A stretch of 64,000 nucleotides of DNA from Ignelater luminosus (GCA_011009095.1 VTPC01090675.1:278110-342109); one strand, 5' to 3'; shown: positions 1 to 13,979, counted from the stretch's first letter. Made by a program: numbers and translations. The notes: a model not told the origin generated them from the sequence alone.

Positions 1-1170
1 GCAGATGCAATTTCAGTGCACCTACATTAAACTTAAGTATTCAACACTCGTCGGCGAGTACTTTTACTTTGCGGATTGAAAGATTTAAAACGTTCACAAG
101 CAGCTACATTGGTCAGCTCGACACAGTAAACGTCTTTATTCTCGGCAGGCAGCTTTAATGCAAAAAGCGATTTCCAAAGCCAAAAGTATCTGGACTTAAA
201 CCCGTTCTCTTGTGAGGAACAGGCAAGGCGGATGAATGATCAATGCATTTATTCAGCACTTCTTATTTCTTATCCCCGCGGTTGGATTCTGCAGTAGTCC
301 TGCTGGTATGCTCGAAAAAGAAAAAAACCGTAGATCTTTTTACAAGAAAAGTTTATAAATAGAAGAACATTTTTTTAAGATGACTGAGTTTATTTATCTT
401 TGTTTATTATTAAATAATAATAATAATTATTGTTATTTATCAAGGCGATTGCAAAAGAGTTCTAAAATAAGTCAAAAGTACTCCTTCTACAGCCACATTT
501 AAAATTACTTACTGCATCATTATTAAGATAAAAGAGAAACGCAACTGCCGTTTGATACATATTCAAAGTGAAATTCTCCTTAATGAGTTAATGTTTTCTA
601 CAACACCTACTTGTAGGCAATTGTCTTTGCTTTGAAGAATATTCTCTGTTCAATTCTAATTTTCACATCAGGCATGGATCGAAATTTTCATGTCTTCGAC
701 TTTCATGTTCAATAAACAGATTATGTAGATAAAAGCTTTTTAAATTGATGAAGACGCTTTGAAGGTAAATGACGTAACTTCCCCGATTCCCCGGAATTTC
801 TGTAGAATGTTAGTCATCATTATTTGTGTGTAATCGAAGCTATCTCTCGGGACAAGATTTCAAGTCGGGGCTCACAATTCTGGATCTTCCATGGGAAATG
901 TCAAGCTAAAATTGAGGAGAGATCTCTTTGAAATATGCAAGCAAGAAACTGTTTGAAGATTCTATTGGCCTAGCGGCTAGGAGGAATCTGTAGGATGAGT
1001 CTAGATATTTCAAAATATTTTGTAACATTGCACTCTTTCAAGTATTCCATGGTACTTTCAGAAAGGATTTTGACCTATCTTAGGACGAAGAGTACTTGGA
1101 AGACTCTCAATTGAGAATGTATGTAAAGTATACCTGGGACACTAGTATAGATTGTTTAAACAGTTTGGTA
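1..1170. other. Non-coding spacer, nothing identified
   Basis: I see no gene, RNA or repeat here that I can support. The first 300 bases are somewhat richer in GC and CpG than the rest. An AAT-rich run lies near 403-440, and a 13-bp palindrome (CCTAGCGGCTAGG) lies at 969-981. Confidence 0.5.
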
Positions 1171-1171
1171 A

Positions 1172-1915
1172 AAATTTCTTTCTCAACATTGTCTCCATTG
1201 AGGGCCAAACACTTGGTTCAAAAACTTCTGAATTTTTTTATTTCTTCGCATCGATGACATCTTCATTTGACGAAACTTTCTTCCTATCGAACCAAATTTT
1301 TTAAGTTTGGCAACAGGAAGAAGTCGCACGGGGCCGAATCTGGCAAGTGGAATGTAGGAACAATCAGTTTGAAATCTACTTAATTCGTGCATCTTTACCA
1401 TTGTGACGACCGATTTATGGAACGGTGCGTTGTCTTGGTAAGAAAGCACTTTTTTGGGTACCAGTCTTGGCCAATTTTCTTTCAATGCATCTCTCGAATG
1501 AATGCCGGACAACAAATTTCTGTTGTTTTATCCTTTTCCAAGTAGTCAATCAGGATTATTCCTCAAGAATCTCAAAAGGCAGTTGCCATCGCGTTCCTAG
1601 TCTGCAAAACAGTCTATGCTTTCTGCGGTACACCTTCAGCAGTGTGGTGATGCAAACACATTCTGTCCATAGTCACGAATCTAGGTAGGAAGTTCGGCAA
1701 ATCTCGATGCATACTGCACTGAAATGTCCTTTCTTGTGCGTTTTTGCGCGATAATTAACAATCGAACACACATCTATCTCTATTTTTACTTGGCGATTTT
1801 CCGTTACAGTACCAAGGATCTTTCTCAATAATTGCCGTCGTAGCAACCTCAATCGGGCGGTCGGAATGCGCTTCATTTCAGTGCGTGTACGGCTGTGTTT
1901 AACCTCGTTTATCCG
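1172..1915 (-). pseudogene. Decayed mariner transposase (Tc1/mariner, cecropia/irritans type)
   Basis: Relic of a mariner DNA transposase, the DDD-type enzyme that cuts and pastes its own element at TA sites. Read on the minus strand, recognisable blocks appear in the normal order but in shifted frames with stops. SDRPIEV lies near 1850, followed by the stretch around VTENRQVKIEID. FLPRFVTMDR.CLHHHTAE lies near 1640-1700 and covers the first catalytic Asp region. MATAF and IILIDYLEKDKT lie near 1545-1600. KKVLSYQDNAPFHKSVV lies near 1400-1450 and carries the second catalytic Asp. SAPCDFFLLPNLKNL lies near 1300-1340 and carries the third, and the C-terminal ALNGDNVEK lies near 1175-1200. The N-terminal helix-turn-helix half, and a segment between the IREIA-like block and FLRRFVT, are missing or unrecognisable. 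Terminal inverted repeats were not found. It is certainly dead as a transposase. The subfamily is judged from remembered family motifs, not from a search. Confidence 0.9.
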
Positions 1916-4434
1916 AAAATTAAGTTAAAATGATTTTGAAATGTTTGTAAACAAAAATAATAATAAATAAAAGCTAACAAATATTAATTTTAAAAACGGT
2001 TAGAACCAAAGGAAAATAACATCACACAGCAAACGAAAATAGTCTTATCCATTTTATCCAACTCGGCTTTGATCTTCGCGGCCGTTCACTTCTTCAAATA
2101 TCAATGTTTTAGCAGCACGAAACACGTGATTGATTCGGGCGATTCTCGAACTTCAATTACCCGTCGCAGTTTGCTGAAACTTCGTCAGCGATCATCTCGA
2201 AAACCATGTTTGCCAATTACCAACGACCATAAATATATACTAGGAAAAATAGGTTTTCCTATACATTTTTCCTGACAAGTTTGATAACAAATATGCACAT
2301 TCAAACCTTGTTCAAAATCACATTCAAAACTACCTTTACAGCAGTCAGTCTTTAACAAATTGATTTCCAACATAAATTGTTATAAAATGATGAAATTAAC
2401 ATTTCTTAGGTTAATCCAACCCTAATTTTTTGATCACAAATGGTTGCTAATAGAAAGACCTACCTTTCACAGCACCCCATTATTATTGTTGCGCAAGCAT
2501 GCAAATCTATTACACTGTGTAACAGTCCTTAGTAAGATTTAGGACAGTTTGGATTTTTAGCGCTTCTTTCGTTTTTCCTCTAATCGTCTGACGTACTGCA
2601 TCAGTTCTAAAGGTTAAATCAGTTGCTTACCTACATTATTTTGTCTTTTCCGTTATATGGAGCTCAAAGTTGTTCTCCAACTATATGAAGCGGATGCTTG
2701 AACCTGTCCGAATAGGTGTTTCCAGTCACCTTCTACCTATAGCGTGGGTTTTGCTTTGCCAGAGCTGTCGCGATAGTAACGTCTTTTCTATAACCGGAGA
2801 AATGAGACCGCTAGAACGTGACTTGTCTTGTGTTTAGTTTGTCTAGTAAAGAGAAGATCTCGTCATTTGTTATTAGATTGAACTATATAAGTACAAATTT
2901 ATACAAAATTATTGCAGACAGACAACTGTGGACTAGATATTTAAAGCGACTGCGGTAGAACTTACTGAATGGGCAACTAAAGTATTCGTATTTCAAAATT
3001 GTGGGAAGAGGTTGGTAAACACACTTCACGCAAACTCGAGAGTCAATTCAACAATTAAAGTCAATCTGCTTTGTTAAGATATTACAAATACATTATTCTA
3101 TTATTTTTCCAACAAGCCTTTGATCCTATACTTATAGTCAGTTGGTGATCTCTAGAGCGCGCTATGGTTTAAGTAGTGTTTCTGGCATGCAAACACAGCA
3201 TCGTAAAGATAGCTTAAAAATCATTCAAGGTATAAGTGAATGTTTACAGAACGATTGTATCTAATTAAAGGAATTTTTTTATGGATTAAACTCCCTCAGA
3301 CCAAAGCAGGCTTTACTAGGAGGGTAACAGTTGGTGTTAAATTCCGCAAATTTGCATTATTGTATATTACAGCAAAACAGATGTTCTTTGATATTTTGTA
3401 CTATACGTTTAATGCAAGATTGTAAATGTCTTTGCTTGATGTTCCTACAATGGGCATCGTTTTGATTTAGGTATTGGTTAAAAGGAAACCATTGAGGATT
3501 TTTAGATTTTTCCAAATAGAGAAATTTGCTTGTCCAACTTGTTGCTTGCTGTGCTATTGGACATGTTCTTATTGATTCATTTCAGTACCAAAATTGAGAC
3601 TGTACGGTTCAACTTACTTGTTAGCTAGTGCGACAATGAGATCTTTTGCTTTTCCTGCTGCATAAAGATGGATATTGAATCAATAACACTTCTTACTAAT
3701 TAGAACTCATGGAATACTGGTATCTCTGATATGAAAAACTGCTGGAAATAAAGAATTATTATTTGTTTATAATCCCTTTGTGCTTTTCTCCTTAGGTATT
3801 TAAGCGATTATTAATTAATATTGTTAGATATCACTAATAAAATAAAACAAATTATTTAGTCGACTTCCAAATATTTACATAACGCTTCCGCAAAGAGTAA
3901 CGACACGGAAAAGAAATTAGGAAAAACTAATTTAATAGGAAATTATATGATAACCATTTCTGAAAGAACTTTATTCTATTTATTTAAATGTGCGTGTAAA
4001 AATTAATAACATGATTTTATTTTAGAAAACACAGTATGAAATTGTTCACTTTTTGTTTGCTTCTTGCTTACTTTGAACGCAAGCCACGCTTTTGCGGTCC
4101 CGAAAATGGCATCTGAGGCAGGCACAAGAAATGAGACGACACTTTGTATTGTTGTCTACGCGCAGTTCAGTTATAATTGGCTCCTCTAAACCCAGTTTTG
4201 AATGGCCAAAGAAATATAACAATTTTTTATTAAAAACTTCTATTGTTTTTATTGCATAAGTTCCCTTACTGGATTTATTATACTCTGGAAACTTGTTAAA
4301 TGGGTGCGTATTTGCATTTTAGTGGCTATTAAATACCTTTTGTTCATTGCAGTTGGACATATATTAGCTAAAGGAACTACCTAATAAAATATGTAAAGTA
4401 CTAAAAATTTGTCACAATTTAAAGCTCTAAATCT
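1916..4434. other. AT-rich spacer with isolated POU octamers
   Basis: No coding signal is supported. Perfect octamer motifs ATGCAAAT/ATTTGCAT occur at 2499-2506, 3350-3357 and 4310-4317. A 13-bp palindrome (TTACACTGTGTAA) lies at 2510-2522. Open frames of about 60 codons in this stretch have no recognisable motif. Confidence 0.4.
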
Positions 4435-4640
4435 GACCGACACAAAGCGTTACGCCGCCGGAGGTCAATAAACGCCCGATAACATTTTTATCCTCGAAAT
4501 GAAATATTCGCAAGAGGCGAGTGCAGGCTTAATTTATGCCATGCAGTTTGTAACCATGGAAACGCATTTGCATTCGTCTGTAGCGTGTGTGTTGTGTGTG
4601 TGTATCGGCCGGGACCGGCGTGGTCTGGACTCCTGCAGCT
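4435..4640. promoter_or_regulatory. Candidate enhancer or conserved element (X-box plus octamer)
   Basis: A short island visibly richer in GC and CpG than its surroundings, packed with transcription-factor words. GTAACCATGGAAAC (4550-4563) fits the RFX/DAF-19 X-box consensus RTHNYYWTRRNRAC at every position. It is followed within 2 bp by a perfect POU octamer ATTTGCAT (4566-4573). A GATAACATTTTTAT stretch near 4479-4492 and homeodomain-like TTAATTTATG near 4530 lie just upstream. A GT-rich run sits at about 4585-4602. The 78-codon frame starting at 4499 overlaps this island, but its translation looks like chance. That this is a conserved regulatory element is inference from motif density only. 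Confidence 0.3.
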
Positions 4641-7600
4641 TCTTCACCGTTCCGCATATTTCGGCCATTATCTTCCCAATTTTATCTGTTCTTCTTTTAA
4701 GGGTGTGGGTATGTATTAACAAATTGGTTAGCTAATGCAATCATGCTAAAGCTTTTAGGAACTGAAATACGACTATGCGTTTCAAACCCTTAGGTGTACT
4801 ACAACGCTGACCTCGCGATAGGTAAGCTTAAGTTTTTAATTTGAGAGCAACTGGAATTAATACACTACGATTCCGAGAACATCCATTACATGTGTTCTTA
4901 GCGATGCTATCGACTCAAGCGAGCGCAGAAAGGTTTGTTAATGAAATGCAGATCTCTGAACTGAAACACCTACTTGCTATCTGCACAAGCATGCAATATA
5001 CGTGCGTTCCTTTTTTTGTTGAGAGAACCTCTTAGATTTTTCTACGAGAAACATCAATTTAGAATCTTATAGATAGACATGCAGTAGCTATTCCCACCGG
5101 GAAGTTTGTTAAGAGGAATCTACATTTTCAAAAATTTAACTTCCTCCATCAAGACTAATCTAAATAATAATTTGTGCAGTGAAATAGTGGTCCTGTTGTA
5201 ACAACATCAGGACACGGTAGAAGGTTCCTTGTTCATGAGCACCGGTCTCTGGCTCGTTGTAATCTAATGAGGTAGTAATGTGTCAAGCATTATATTGCGC
5301 TATTCGTTGCGGCGCTCAGGATTGCGCTAATCTGACGGAATTACACACACTGTAATTTGAACGGTCGGAGTAAAGCTCCCTTTAATTCAAGCCATTGTCT
5401 CGAAAATACACGTTGCCCGCCTGCTTTGTTTATTTTTTTATTTGGTCATTTTATTTATAAATAAAGTCTGTTATTTATCTGATTTATTTATTGGTTTACC
5501 TAACGATTAGCCCTTTTATGTTTGTATAACCGCTTTACACCTATCTATTTTATATCGTAAAATTCTAGCCTTTTCTCTAATTAATTCACGCTTTGAAATA
5601 AAAGAGGTTTGTACTGGAAATCGGTTATGTCTTTTGATACCTTAAATTAGTACCCTCTGCTGTGCTGTGATACATTAATTACAAATTATATTAATTTATT
5701 GTATACATTTTATATATGCTTTATTGGAAGCATTGTATAGGTAGGGCATAAGTTTAGAGGAAAGGAAGGACGCAAAGTAAAAATAATTTTCTATTGTTTG
5801 GATTGCATTAGTTTTCCCATTCTCTCTTTTTATATTTACTGAAAAATCTGTTATTTATAACTGTTTAGGTATATGTCAATCTTTCAGCCAGTGACTTGCA
5901 ATTTCACCAACTTCTCATGCAACTGCAACATTTTTTATATCCTAATTTTTGCTTCTTTTTATTGTGACTTATCTTTCAAAACAAAAACACCTATTATTTT
6001 AGTCGAAATCGTAAAAACCTGGAAAAATGAAGTTTTTTGGATATTATGGTTTTCAAGAAAAAGGGATCAACTTTTGTCAAATATCTTGATAGTATATAAT
6101 TATGAATCAACATTTTATAGCAATGCCGTGTTTCCAACTGAATATTTTATGTTTGTAAAAGTTTATATAAACGTATCACTTTCTAGAGATTTTAACGTCC
6201 TCAATTACCACTGAAAAATTCTCATAACATACAAGATTGAACGTAGGAGTTTCTATGAAATATTAGAGGAAATTGCTTCCAGTTCTAATATACTTTATAA
6301 ATTCTGCTTTAAATTCAAACATAACACTTAAAACGTGTTTATAAAATCTCTAGCTGTGATCAAAAGTAACTATACATATATCGTAAATTACTTCATATGA
6401 GCCTTAATTATGCAACGCCAACGTGCACAAGACACTCAGAAGTTGTTAAAGACAATTTCAATTAATTTGCATTCGATATCGTCGTTTTATTTTGTTTGAG
6501 TAAAATTTAAAGTGCGCAAAATGTATGCGCGAACATTGCTCTGAATAAATTGAGCGAGATATCCCTGGCAGTGTATAGAAGTATGTAAATGCGGAATCAA
6601 GTAGCTACTGCAATCTAGATCGAAGGGTAAATACACGGTGTGGCAATCTTATTCTAAAATGCGATCCGTGTACTCTTCAAAAGGAAGCACATGGGGGTGG
6701 ACGTAAGGTAAACTAAAGAAGATTGCTTTTCCTATCTAACTGCATAAGAAAATGCAACCGTACCGCGTAATTTATTGGAAGAATTCGCGAGTTTGGAGAG
6801 GTGGAAAACGCCGGGAAAGTTGCCTGGTCGGGGGAAAATACGATCGTTTTCTTTTACGAATTGCTTCTATAAAAAGAATAAGGAGTTTTTACGAATTATA
6901 TTTATGTTTTTATTTTATTTGGTATTTATGTTACTTTAAGCGCATTTTATGAGAAGGTTTTATGTTAATGCCTTCTTTACTCGTAAATCAAACTAATAAA
7001 AACTTTACCTTGGAAAATTAACCGCATTAATTTAATAACCTCTTCTTATGTGTTATATCTGAATGTATAAAAACCTGTAACAATTCAAATTCGAAAAAGA
7101 TCAACTAATAAATGAGGAAATGAAAAGTAAACAAGTATTGAGGTAGAAAACAAAGAATTTTCAATGAAAAAGTTAATCCCTAAGCTGTCTTAGTTTTTTT
7201 CTTTGGTTTCAATCAAGCTAATCAAATCTATGGATTGTATTGATCAGTTGGACTGTATGTAGCTACTACTTATCCAGTGAGAAACTGATAGTAGCTCCTT
7301 AATTCTAAATACTGGAAAATCAAATTTGTTGACTGTTTAGTTCAAGAATGTTTTTAGAAAATTCTCTTTCACATCTGCTTTTAAGTCTTCAATAAAAAAC
7401 AGAAGTTGGAATTTGCTGAGAACAGGAGAAATTTTTAAATTTTATGCATTTGATTTTAAGAAAATAAAGAAAATGATAGGAAGAGACTGGCTGATGTATC
7501 ATTCAGCTGAAGAATCTGAGTTCTGTCGTGGACCGACCTTGGACGCAAGTTCTACATAGACCCAACAATTCAACATATTTTGATCAAAAATTAGAATAAT

Positions 7601-10600
7601 GAAAAATGGCTTATAACTACGATCCAACAAGTACTTCCGTTATCCAGAACCGTCATTAATACACTTTTCCGCCCTGATAATAAATTTAGTTTACGAGCGA
7701 AAAAATGTTGTACTTCCCACGGGAGTAAGTTTCCCCCCTTGGTACGTAAACAACTATTACCAAGTATGTTTCTTGACATCAAGAGAATATGGAACTTGAT
7801 ATCAGCGGAAAATGACCATTCAACTTTTCCATTTTTTTTTCTTTTGATGGCTATTCTGAGGAAAAAAAGAAACATCAGAAGTTTGCAAGGTTGAAGTGTA
7901 CATCTTTCTATCAAAAAGAAATATTTGCGTTTCTTTTTCAATAACATAGTCCTAAATATTTTTTTGTCTGTAGTGCAATGTGTGGTTTTGCTGTTGTGGA
8001 GTATCCAAAGATCGTTTGTTGACAAAGCAGATGTTTTCTGCATCTCTTGCTCACTTTGTTTGTACTGAAGCTTTAGGTGCCTCTGTCTTTTCTGTGAGTT
8101 TTACTGGTTTTCAACACAATCATTTATTTGGCACATTATTTTCTTGCTTTAGTTCGTTGCAATCGCTTGCATTTCGCGTATAGTATTCTCTGCAGCAGCT
8201 TAGCTTATCTCGAGTTCTACTACTAGTCTACTAATATCATTTGTATCGTGTAATGTGAATTGAACGATTCTTTTAAGTGTGAAGCTTTACTTTTAATCTT
8301 CTATTAAACATCAGCTCTGCTGAAGACAGTGCTAGTCTAGTTACTGTAATATTTCTGCATCATTACTTCACGATTCCGATTGCCGCGATAATTTAGTAAA
8401 CTAATTTCTTTCAGATAGATATCTACTGTAGGTAGTGGTATCATAGATAGATTTTTTCTGACTTTTAGTATTTGGTGTCAAAATAAAAACGAATTGCCAC
8501 TAACAGAAACAAAACAAAATTTAATTTAACAATCTATGAAGAAACAGAACTCAAAAAAGGTTGGAGCTAAAAAATCTCGTAATAGGCAAAGACGAACATA
8601 AAATATTGCATTAAGATAGTTACCGTTTTTTTGTGAATATTCTTGGTGCAACAATTGAATTTATCATACTGCGTCCGTATTGACAAGAGAAGAGTCGGGT
8701 TGAGAACTGTTTCAACCCGAAAGGATAAAAACAGTAATATACCCCTTCTATTAAATATGAGAAACAGAAGAAGACATTTCTATAAGAAGACATATATTTC
8801 TTCGACGTCCTCTACTTTGCTAATGTTTATCTGTCATCTAGCGCAACCTTCTAAATTTCATCAATTCCTCCAAAGCCGGTTTCATTAAACTCTATTCCAA
8901 TTGTGCACTATTTAGATTGTAAGTACTTTTTATATGCTTTATGACTATAGCTTTCTATCATAATAGCAAAGACTTTGTGATCCTTAGAGTCTCTTTCGGC
9001 TACTATATTTATTCTACCCTTTTTTCTGGCTGGATTTTCTCGACAATGTATGGTTATGATTTTTGACCCACCTGAGTAAAATTTGAAAATTCCTGAAATT
9101 AAGAAACTGTACATTAATATGTTTTTCTTTCCTATTCTTCTCTTTATTTTGAGACTCCGGCTTTAAAAAACGTCCTACTGTCCGTTTTCATCTTTGTATT
9201 GGCGTTGGAATTTCAGAGACTTGAGTTGCTTGATTTTTCTCTATTGCTTTTTTGTCCAAGTACGTTTTCATTTTTGAGGATTTATGCCCCGAATAAATAA
9301 GTTACATTCGTTTTTTGCATTAATAAATACTCAGTATAACTACTATCTTCTTAGAATCTTGCAAATCGCGATAGTATGGTAGAGCTACTTAATGAAACTT
9401 TATTTTTGCGTCTTTCTTCGCGACAGCTTAAAACTGCTTTAAATTCTACTTTTATCAATGGATTTACACAATTGGAAGAAACTAAAACTCGTTCAGATCA
9501 AGAATGGTTGAATCAATTTCACTGTTTGAAACATATTGGCCTCTCCCAATTGGTGAGGACTAGAACAAGAAGTTCTATTGAGGTATCAAACCACCACCAA
9601 CCAGAAACTCCTCTTATTGTATTAAACATGGTAGAGGAGAAGTTATCAGAACAGTGACCTTTTTTTGGCATTGTTTGCTCATTTTCGTAGTTCGGAAAAG
9701 AAGGTGAGATCGAGATAGGCCTCTTTTTGTTACAAATGGTTGGGCAAATGCCTCTAAATCAATTGGGTACATCTAGTTTTTTTTTGTCTCTTTTGTTAGA
9801 AACTGAAAAATGAGAAGTTAAATTGAGAAAAGTTTTAGTGTTCAATCCAATCTTTTTTCTTAGCTTGACTCGTCCCATATTTTCGTAAATCTGTTTGCAA
9901 TGCAAAACCAATTGAGTTTTTCAAGTGCCGTTTAATTACAGGATGTTGAAAAAGATCAATAAAAACTAAATTAACTTAAGTATTTATGAAGCGTCAATGA
10001 TATTTTATTTGATAATTAAGTTTCTCGTGTATTTCCGTGCATAAGAGAATTTGCAAAAATAATCTGCCACTCATCAGAATAGTTCATAGCACTCTTGTTG
10101 TTTAATAGTCTACCATCTACGTAAAATACTTTATGCTAAGTGTATACACATACAATACACTAAGCATAATACTTCCTGTGTTATAATTTATGGGTTTATA
10201 ATCCCCTAATTTTTGATATAAGATACCATAATAATGTAATCAACGAACCAGTAAAATAGATATTAAAAATTCAAATACGTTTCAATGGAGTATTTTTTAA
10301 AATTCTATTCATTTCCTCATTAATAATAAAAATACTTCTTCAAACTTTTCATGTATCGAACGAAAGATTCAATCGAATTTCCATGGCAACATCCAAATTA
10401 ACATTATGTATTATAGCCACTTTATTCCACCTGCCATTATCATAATATACTCAGTTACTATTAATAAATAAAAATTTTCTCCTTAAATCTGAAACTTTTA
10501 AAACTTTTGAGTAGAGTTGCGAGATTTATTATCTGGTGAGATTTGCTGTTCTAAGGATAGTTTCAAAAGTCGTTAGGTACAAGTGTGCAAGACTTTTTGT

Positions 10601-11612
10601 CTGCTGACTTGGTTCAAGTTTGAATCCGCACTCGCAATTTTATATCACATTGAAGTCGACTTTAACATATACATGGTTTTCAAAATTCAATTTCTGCATC
10701 TTAATGGATATATGATAAAAATAAAACTTTTCAATATTTTTCTCTAAAAAAATTTACTAAGAAATAAACCATGACTTTATCGTAATAAAATTCTATAGTT
10801 TAGAACTTGTATCAATAAATCTCTAAGTTACAATGGAATTGGCTGATATCTAATTCAGGCCGTTTATCTTAGCGGACATCAAGATCAATACCTGAACCTT
10901 CATTTTATAGGAAACAGGATTCCGCTTACTGCGCAAAAACGCAGTTTAGTAATAATTGTTTTTAAGAATATTGTTTACTACATTTACGGATTAAATCTCT
11001 CTCTGAAAACAACGGACTAATGACCTGAGGAAGGAAACGTGAGGGTACACAAATCCGGTGTATGTGTAGGGTTGGTAGACATAACAAACTTGTCATGGCT
11101 ATTAAATATACTTACTCGGCACATATCTTTCTGGTGATTTTGTTGTTTACTTTAAAGCAGAGTCTTGCATATTTTTTGCGAGAGAGACGCTAGGAAAAAT
11201 AAAGAAAAAATATTTCGGACGATGTCTGTCGTTGGCGCAGTGCATACCTGCATTCTGCTGCTGTTGCTTCAAATAAAAATGTAGATCATTAATATGGCAT
11301 TATAAAAGAAAAATTCTTAAGCATTTAATTAGGATTTAGGACACGATATTCGTTTCGACTAATCTTTCTTTAATTCGTATAAACCCCTACTTGTTAGATG
11401 GTTTGATAGTCTGTGTTACCCTGAATTTATTGCTTTAAATAAAGGAAGTTAAATGGAAGGTTGACCTCGTTGATAACCTTTCTGAAAAAAAGCGACTCCG
11501 TATAGAGTTTAAAATTGAGAAATCTAAACAACATTTTTTAAAAACTTCATCAAATCAATTAGTGATGGTTTAGTAATACATCAGCAGTGGTTATCTTTGC
11601 AAACTTTTTTTT
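4641..11612. other. AT-rich spacer, small hairpins only
   Basis: No gene supported. A 9-bp perfect stem with an 8-base loop (TCGGGTTGA...TCAACCCGA) lies at 8695-8720. A second hairpin lies at about 10132-10169 (stem TATGCTAAGTGTAT with one mismatch). An octamer is at 6465-6472. The patch 5225-5420 is moderately GC-rich with no recognised motif set. A 150-codon frame on the minus strand at 7591-8043 and a 93-codon frame on the plus strand at 9376-9657 have no family resemblance I can name, so I do not call them genes. Confidence 0.4.
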
Positions 11613-12012
11613 NNNNNNNNNNNNNNNNNNNNNNNNNNNNNNNNNNNNNNNNNNNNNNNNNNNNNNNNNNNNNNNNNNNNNNNNNNNNNNNNNNNNNNNN
11701 NNNNNNNNNNNNNNNNNNNNNNNNNNNNNNNNNNNNNNNNNNNNNNNNNNNNNNNNNNNNNNNNNNNNNNNNNNNNNNNNNNNNNNNNNNNNNNNNNNNN
11801 NNNNNNNNNNNNNNNNNNNNNNNNNNNNNNNNNNNNNNNNNNNNNNNNNNNNNNNNNNNNNNNNNNNNNNNNNNNNNNNNNNNNNNNNNNNNNNNNNNNN
11901 NNNNNNNNNNNNNNNNNNNNNNNNNNNNNNNNNNNNNNNNNNNNNNNNNNNNNNNNNNNNNNNNNNNNNNNNNNNNNNNNNNNNNNNNNNNNNNNNNNNN
12001 NNNNNNNNNNNN
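11613..12012. other. Assembly gap, 400 N
   Basis: An uninterrupted run of exactly 400 N, directly after a T homopolymer (about 8 T). The round length suggests a fixed or estimated gap. Any open frame that spans it is an artefact. Confidence 1.
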
Positions 12013-13979
12013 ATCCTGAAAGTTTTGTAACACTACTTCACTGATGTATGCGCAGTTTTTCGCTTTGTTGATATTGAGCAAATTTCCTCATGTAGAAAAT
12101 GGAAGATTCAATGAAAACGGGGCATTCTTCATTGGAAATAAAGGAATGGTTTTAAAACGAGCTGTTTTCTTACCAACATTCTATGTCTATGGACTGAAAA
12201 GCCAAGAAATATTTTTGTTTAGAGTAGCAAACAAAAAAATTAATTATTGAGAAGAGATGCTTTTGTCCAAAATTTGAAAACGTGTTCTCATTTGCTAATT
12301 AATATGTTTGCATTACTGAGTTTCTTGCCTTATTGCTATTTAATTCTATTTTACTCTTAGTATGAATTTTCTCAAACTTCAATCAACGTATCTTCTGCTT
12401 ATAAATCTAGTTATTGTACTAACGGATGGTTCAATCATACTGATAAACCTTAAGTTTTTTTCCTTCTTCCACTATATTTATTCGCACGTTGCATTTGCTT
12501 GAATCATCCGTGTTATCCTTTTACTTTGCTGTCTTAGAATAGTTTTGCTCTCTGTGATTGAAATTAATCATAATTTTCTTTCTCTTCTTATCCACGTGGG
12601 AATTTTTGTTCATCTTTAATTAGCAGTGCTTTAGGCTGAAAAAAAATATCTTCTATAAACTTCCAGACGTTATCAAATAATTATGGTCATATTCGAATTT
12701 GGCCCTCGCTCACTATGTTATTATAATTATATATATTTTGTAGTACTTTTGACCTACTTGACAAGCTTTGTGTATACGTTATACCTACTGTTACAGGGAA
12801 TACAAACATTTTTTCTGTTTTTTTCTTAAAGTAATATAATGTGTTGTTAATTTCATGTTGATATTTAAAATAAAATAATTATGCTTAAATGCTTGTTTTG
12901 AGTTATTAACAACTGTTAATAAAATAAATTGTAAAACTAATATTGTAAACAGGTAATTCTTTCATACAGAGACAACTCTGCTTAAATTATGCCAAGCAAT
13001 ATTTATTTGGCGACTAGGGCACTATATAATTTTTACCAAGTATATTCTTTAATAGGGAAAAATATTGCTAATAATGTAAACAGCATTAAATAACAACAAA
13101 ATGTAAATTTGAAAACTATACCTCTAAACCTAATTATTAATCTTGTCATATTCTTGTATAAGTAAGTTAATGGTTTCGCTTTCCAAGTCATTTAAAATAC
13201 ATTGAGTGTTAAATGTAACGGCGTGATTTGAAAACTGATATTATTGATTTTACTTTTATTTTTTCCAGTCGAAAGAATGCACATTTAAAATCAGTTTTAT
13301 TTACTGAAAATAAATAAATAAATAAAACTCTTGTTGTCCATTAACCACAACTATCACAATTAAACGCTGAATGCTCGAGCGGAGCTCAAATCAAACGAAC
13401 AATCAGTTTTAAAGTATCAGTTTTTGATCTTTGTCGAGTTCCCATGGTACTCGACGACTACTGCATCAATCAGGGCTTTGACGGCCAGGAACGAATTCGA
13501 TATGCATTGCATAAAATATTAACTTAATACATTTGATGTGGTCGCTTAAAAGGATATTCTTTGATTGTAACCTTAGATTTTGTTTCGTAACTGTCGTAAA
13601 TTAGTATCCCATTATTATGTTGATATACATAGTTTTTATTATGCAAGATACGTGTTGTGGGCTTCAAATAGTTCACATATTTATATGTTGTGGGTGTATT
13701 GGATATATTAATAACCTTTGATAATTTTACATAAGGCCAATGTTCACTTTATCGTTTGTTTGTTCCCCCACATATTTGTATCTTATAGGGGTAGCGGCAA
13801 GACTAGAAACATCTGAATTTTTAATGGAGTTTCTATGTTAGTAGAAGTTGGTATAACCTACTTCTCTTTTTTTATCATCATAAACAGGCCGTATTTCACT
13901 AAGATTACATAATGACAGATAAATCTTTCGAGCTAACGTACTAAATAAATTGTCTTAACAGCGTAATGTTTGTAAATTC
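12013..13979. other. AT-rich spacer
   Basis: No coding or RNA signal seen. A short (AAAT)n run lies at about 13307-13326. A near-palindrome around CCATGG (GTCGAGT...ACTCGAC) lies at 13433-13455 in a slightly GC-richer stretch (13370-13500). Confidence 0.4.

Noticed and set aside
5268..5288. TGAGGTAGTA, identical to the first ten bases of let-7
   Set aside because: The following bases do not match let-7, and no complementary arm able to form a precursor hairpin lies within 80 bp on either side.
7591..8043. 150-codon minus-strand frame with ATG
   Set aside because: No recognisable domain, Lys/Phe/Leu bias typical of AT-rich DNA, and no promoter or splice context.
10377..10390. ATTTCCATGGCAAC, a second match to the loose X-box consensus
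   Set aside because: About three such matches are expected by chance in 64 kb, and it has no supporting motif cluster.
11581..12081. Open frames of 140-166 codons spanning the N run
   Set aside because: Artefacts of the 400-N gap.
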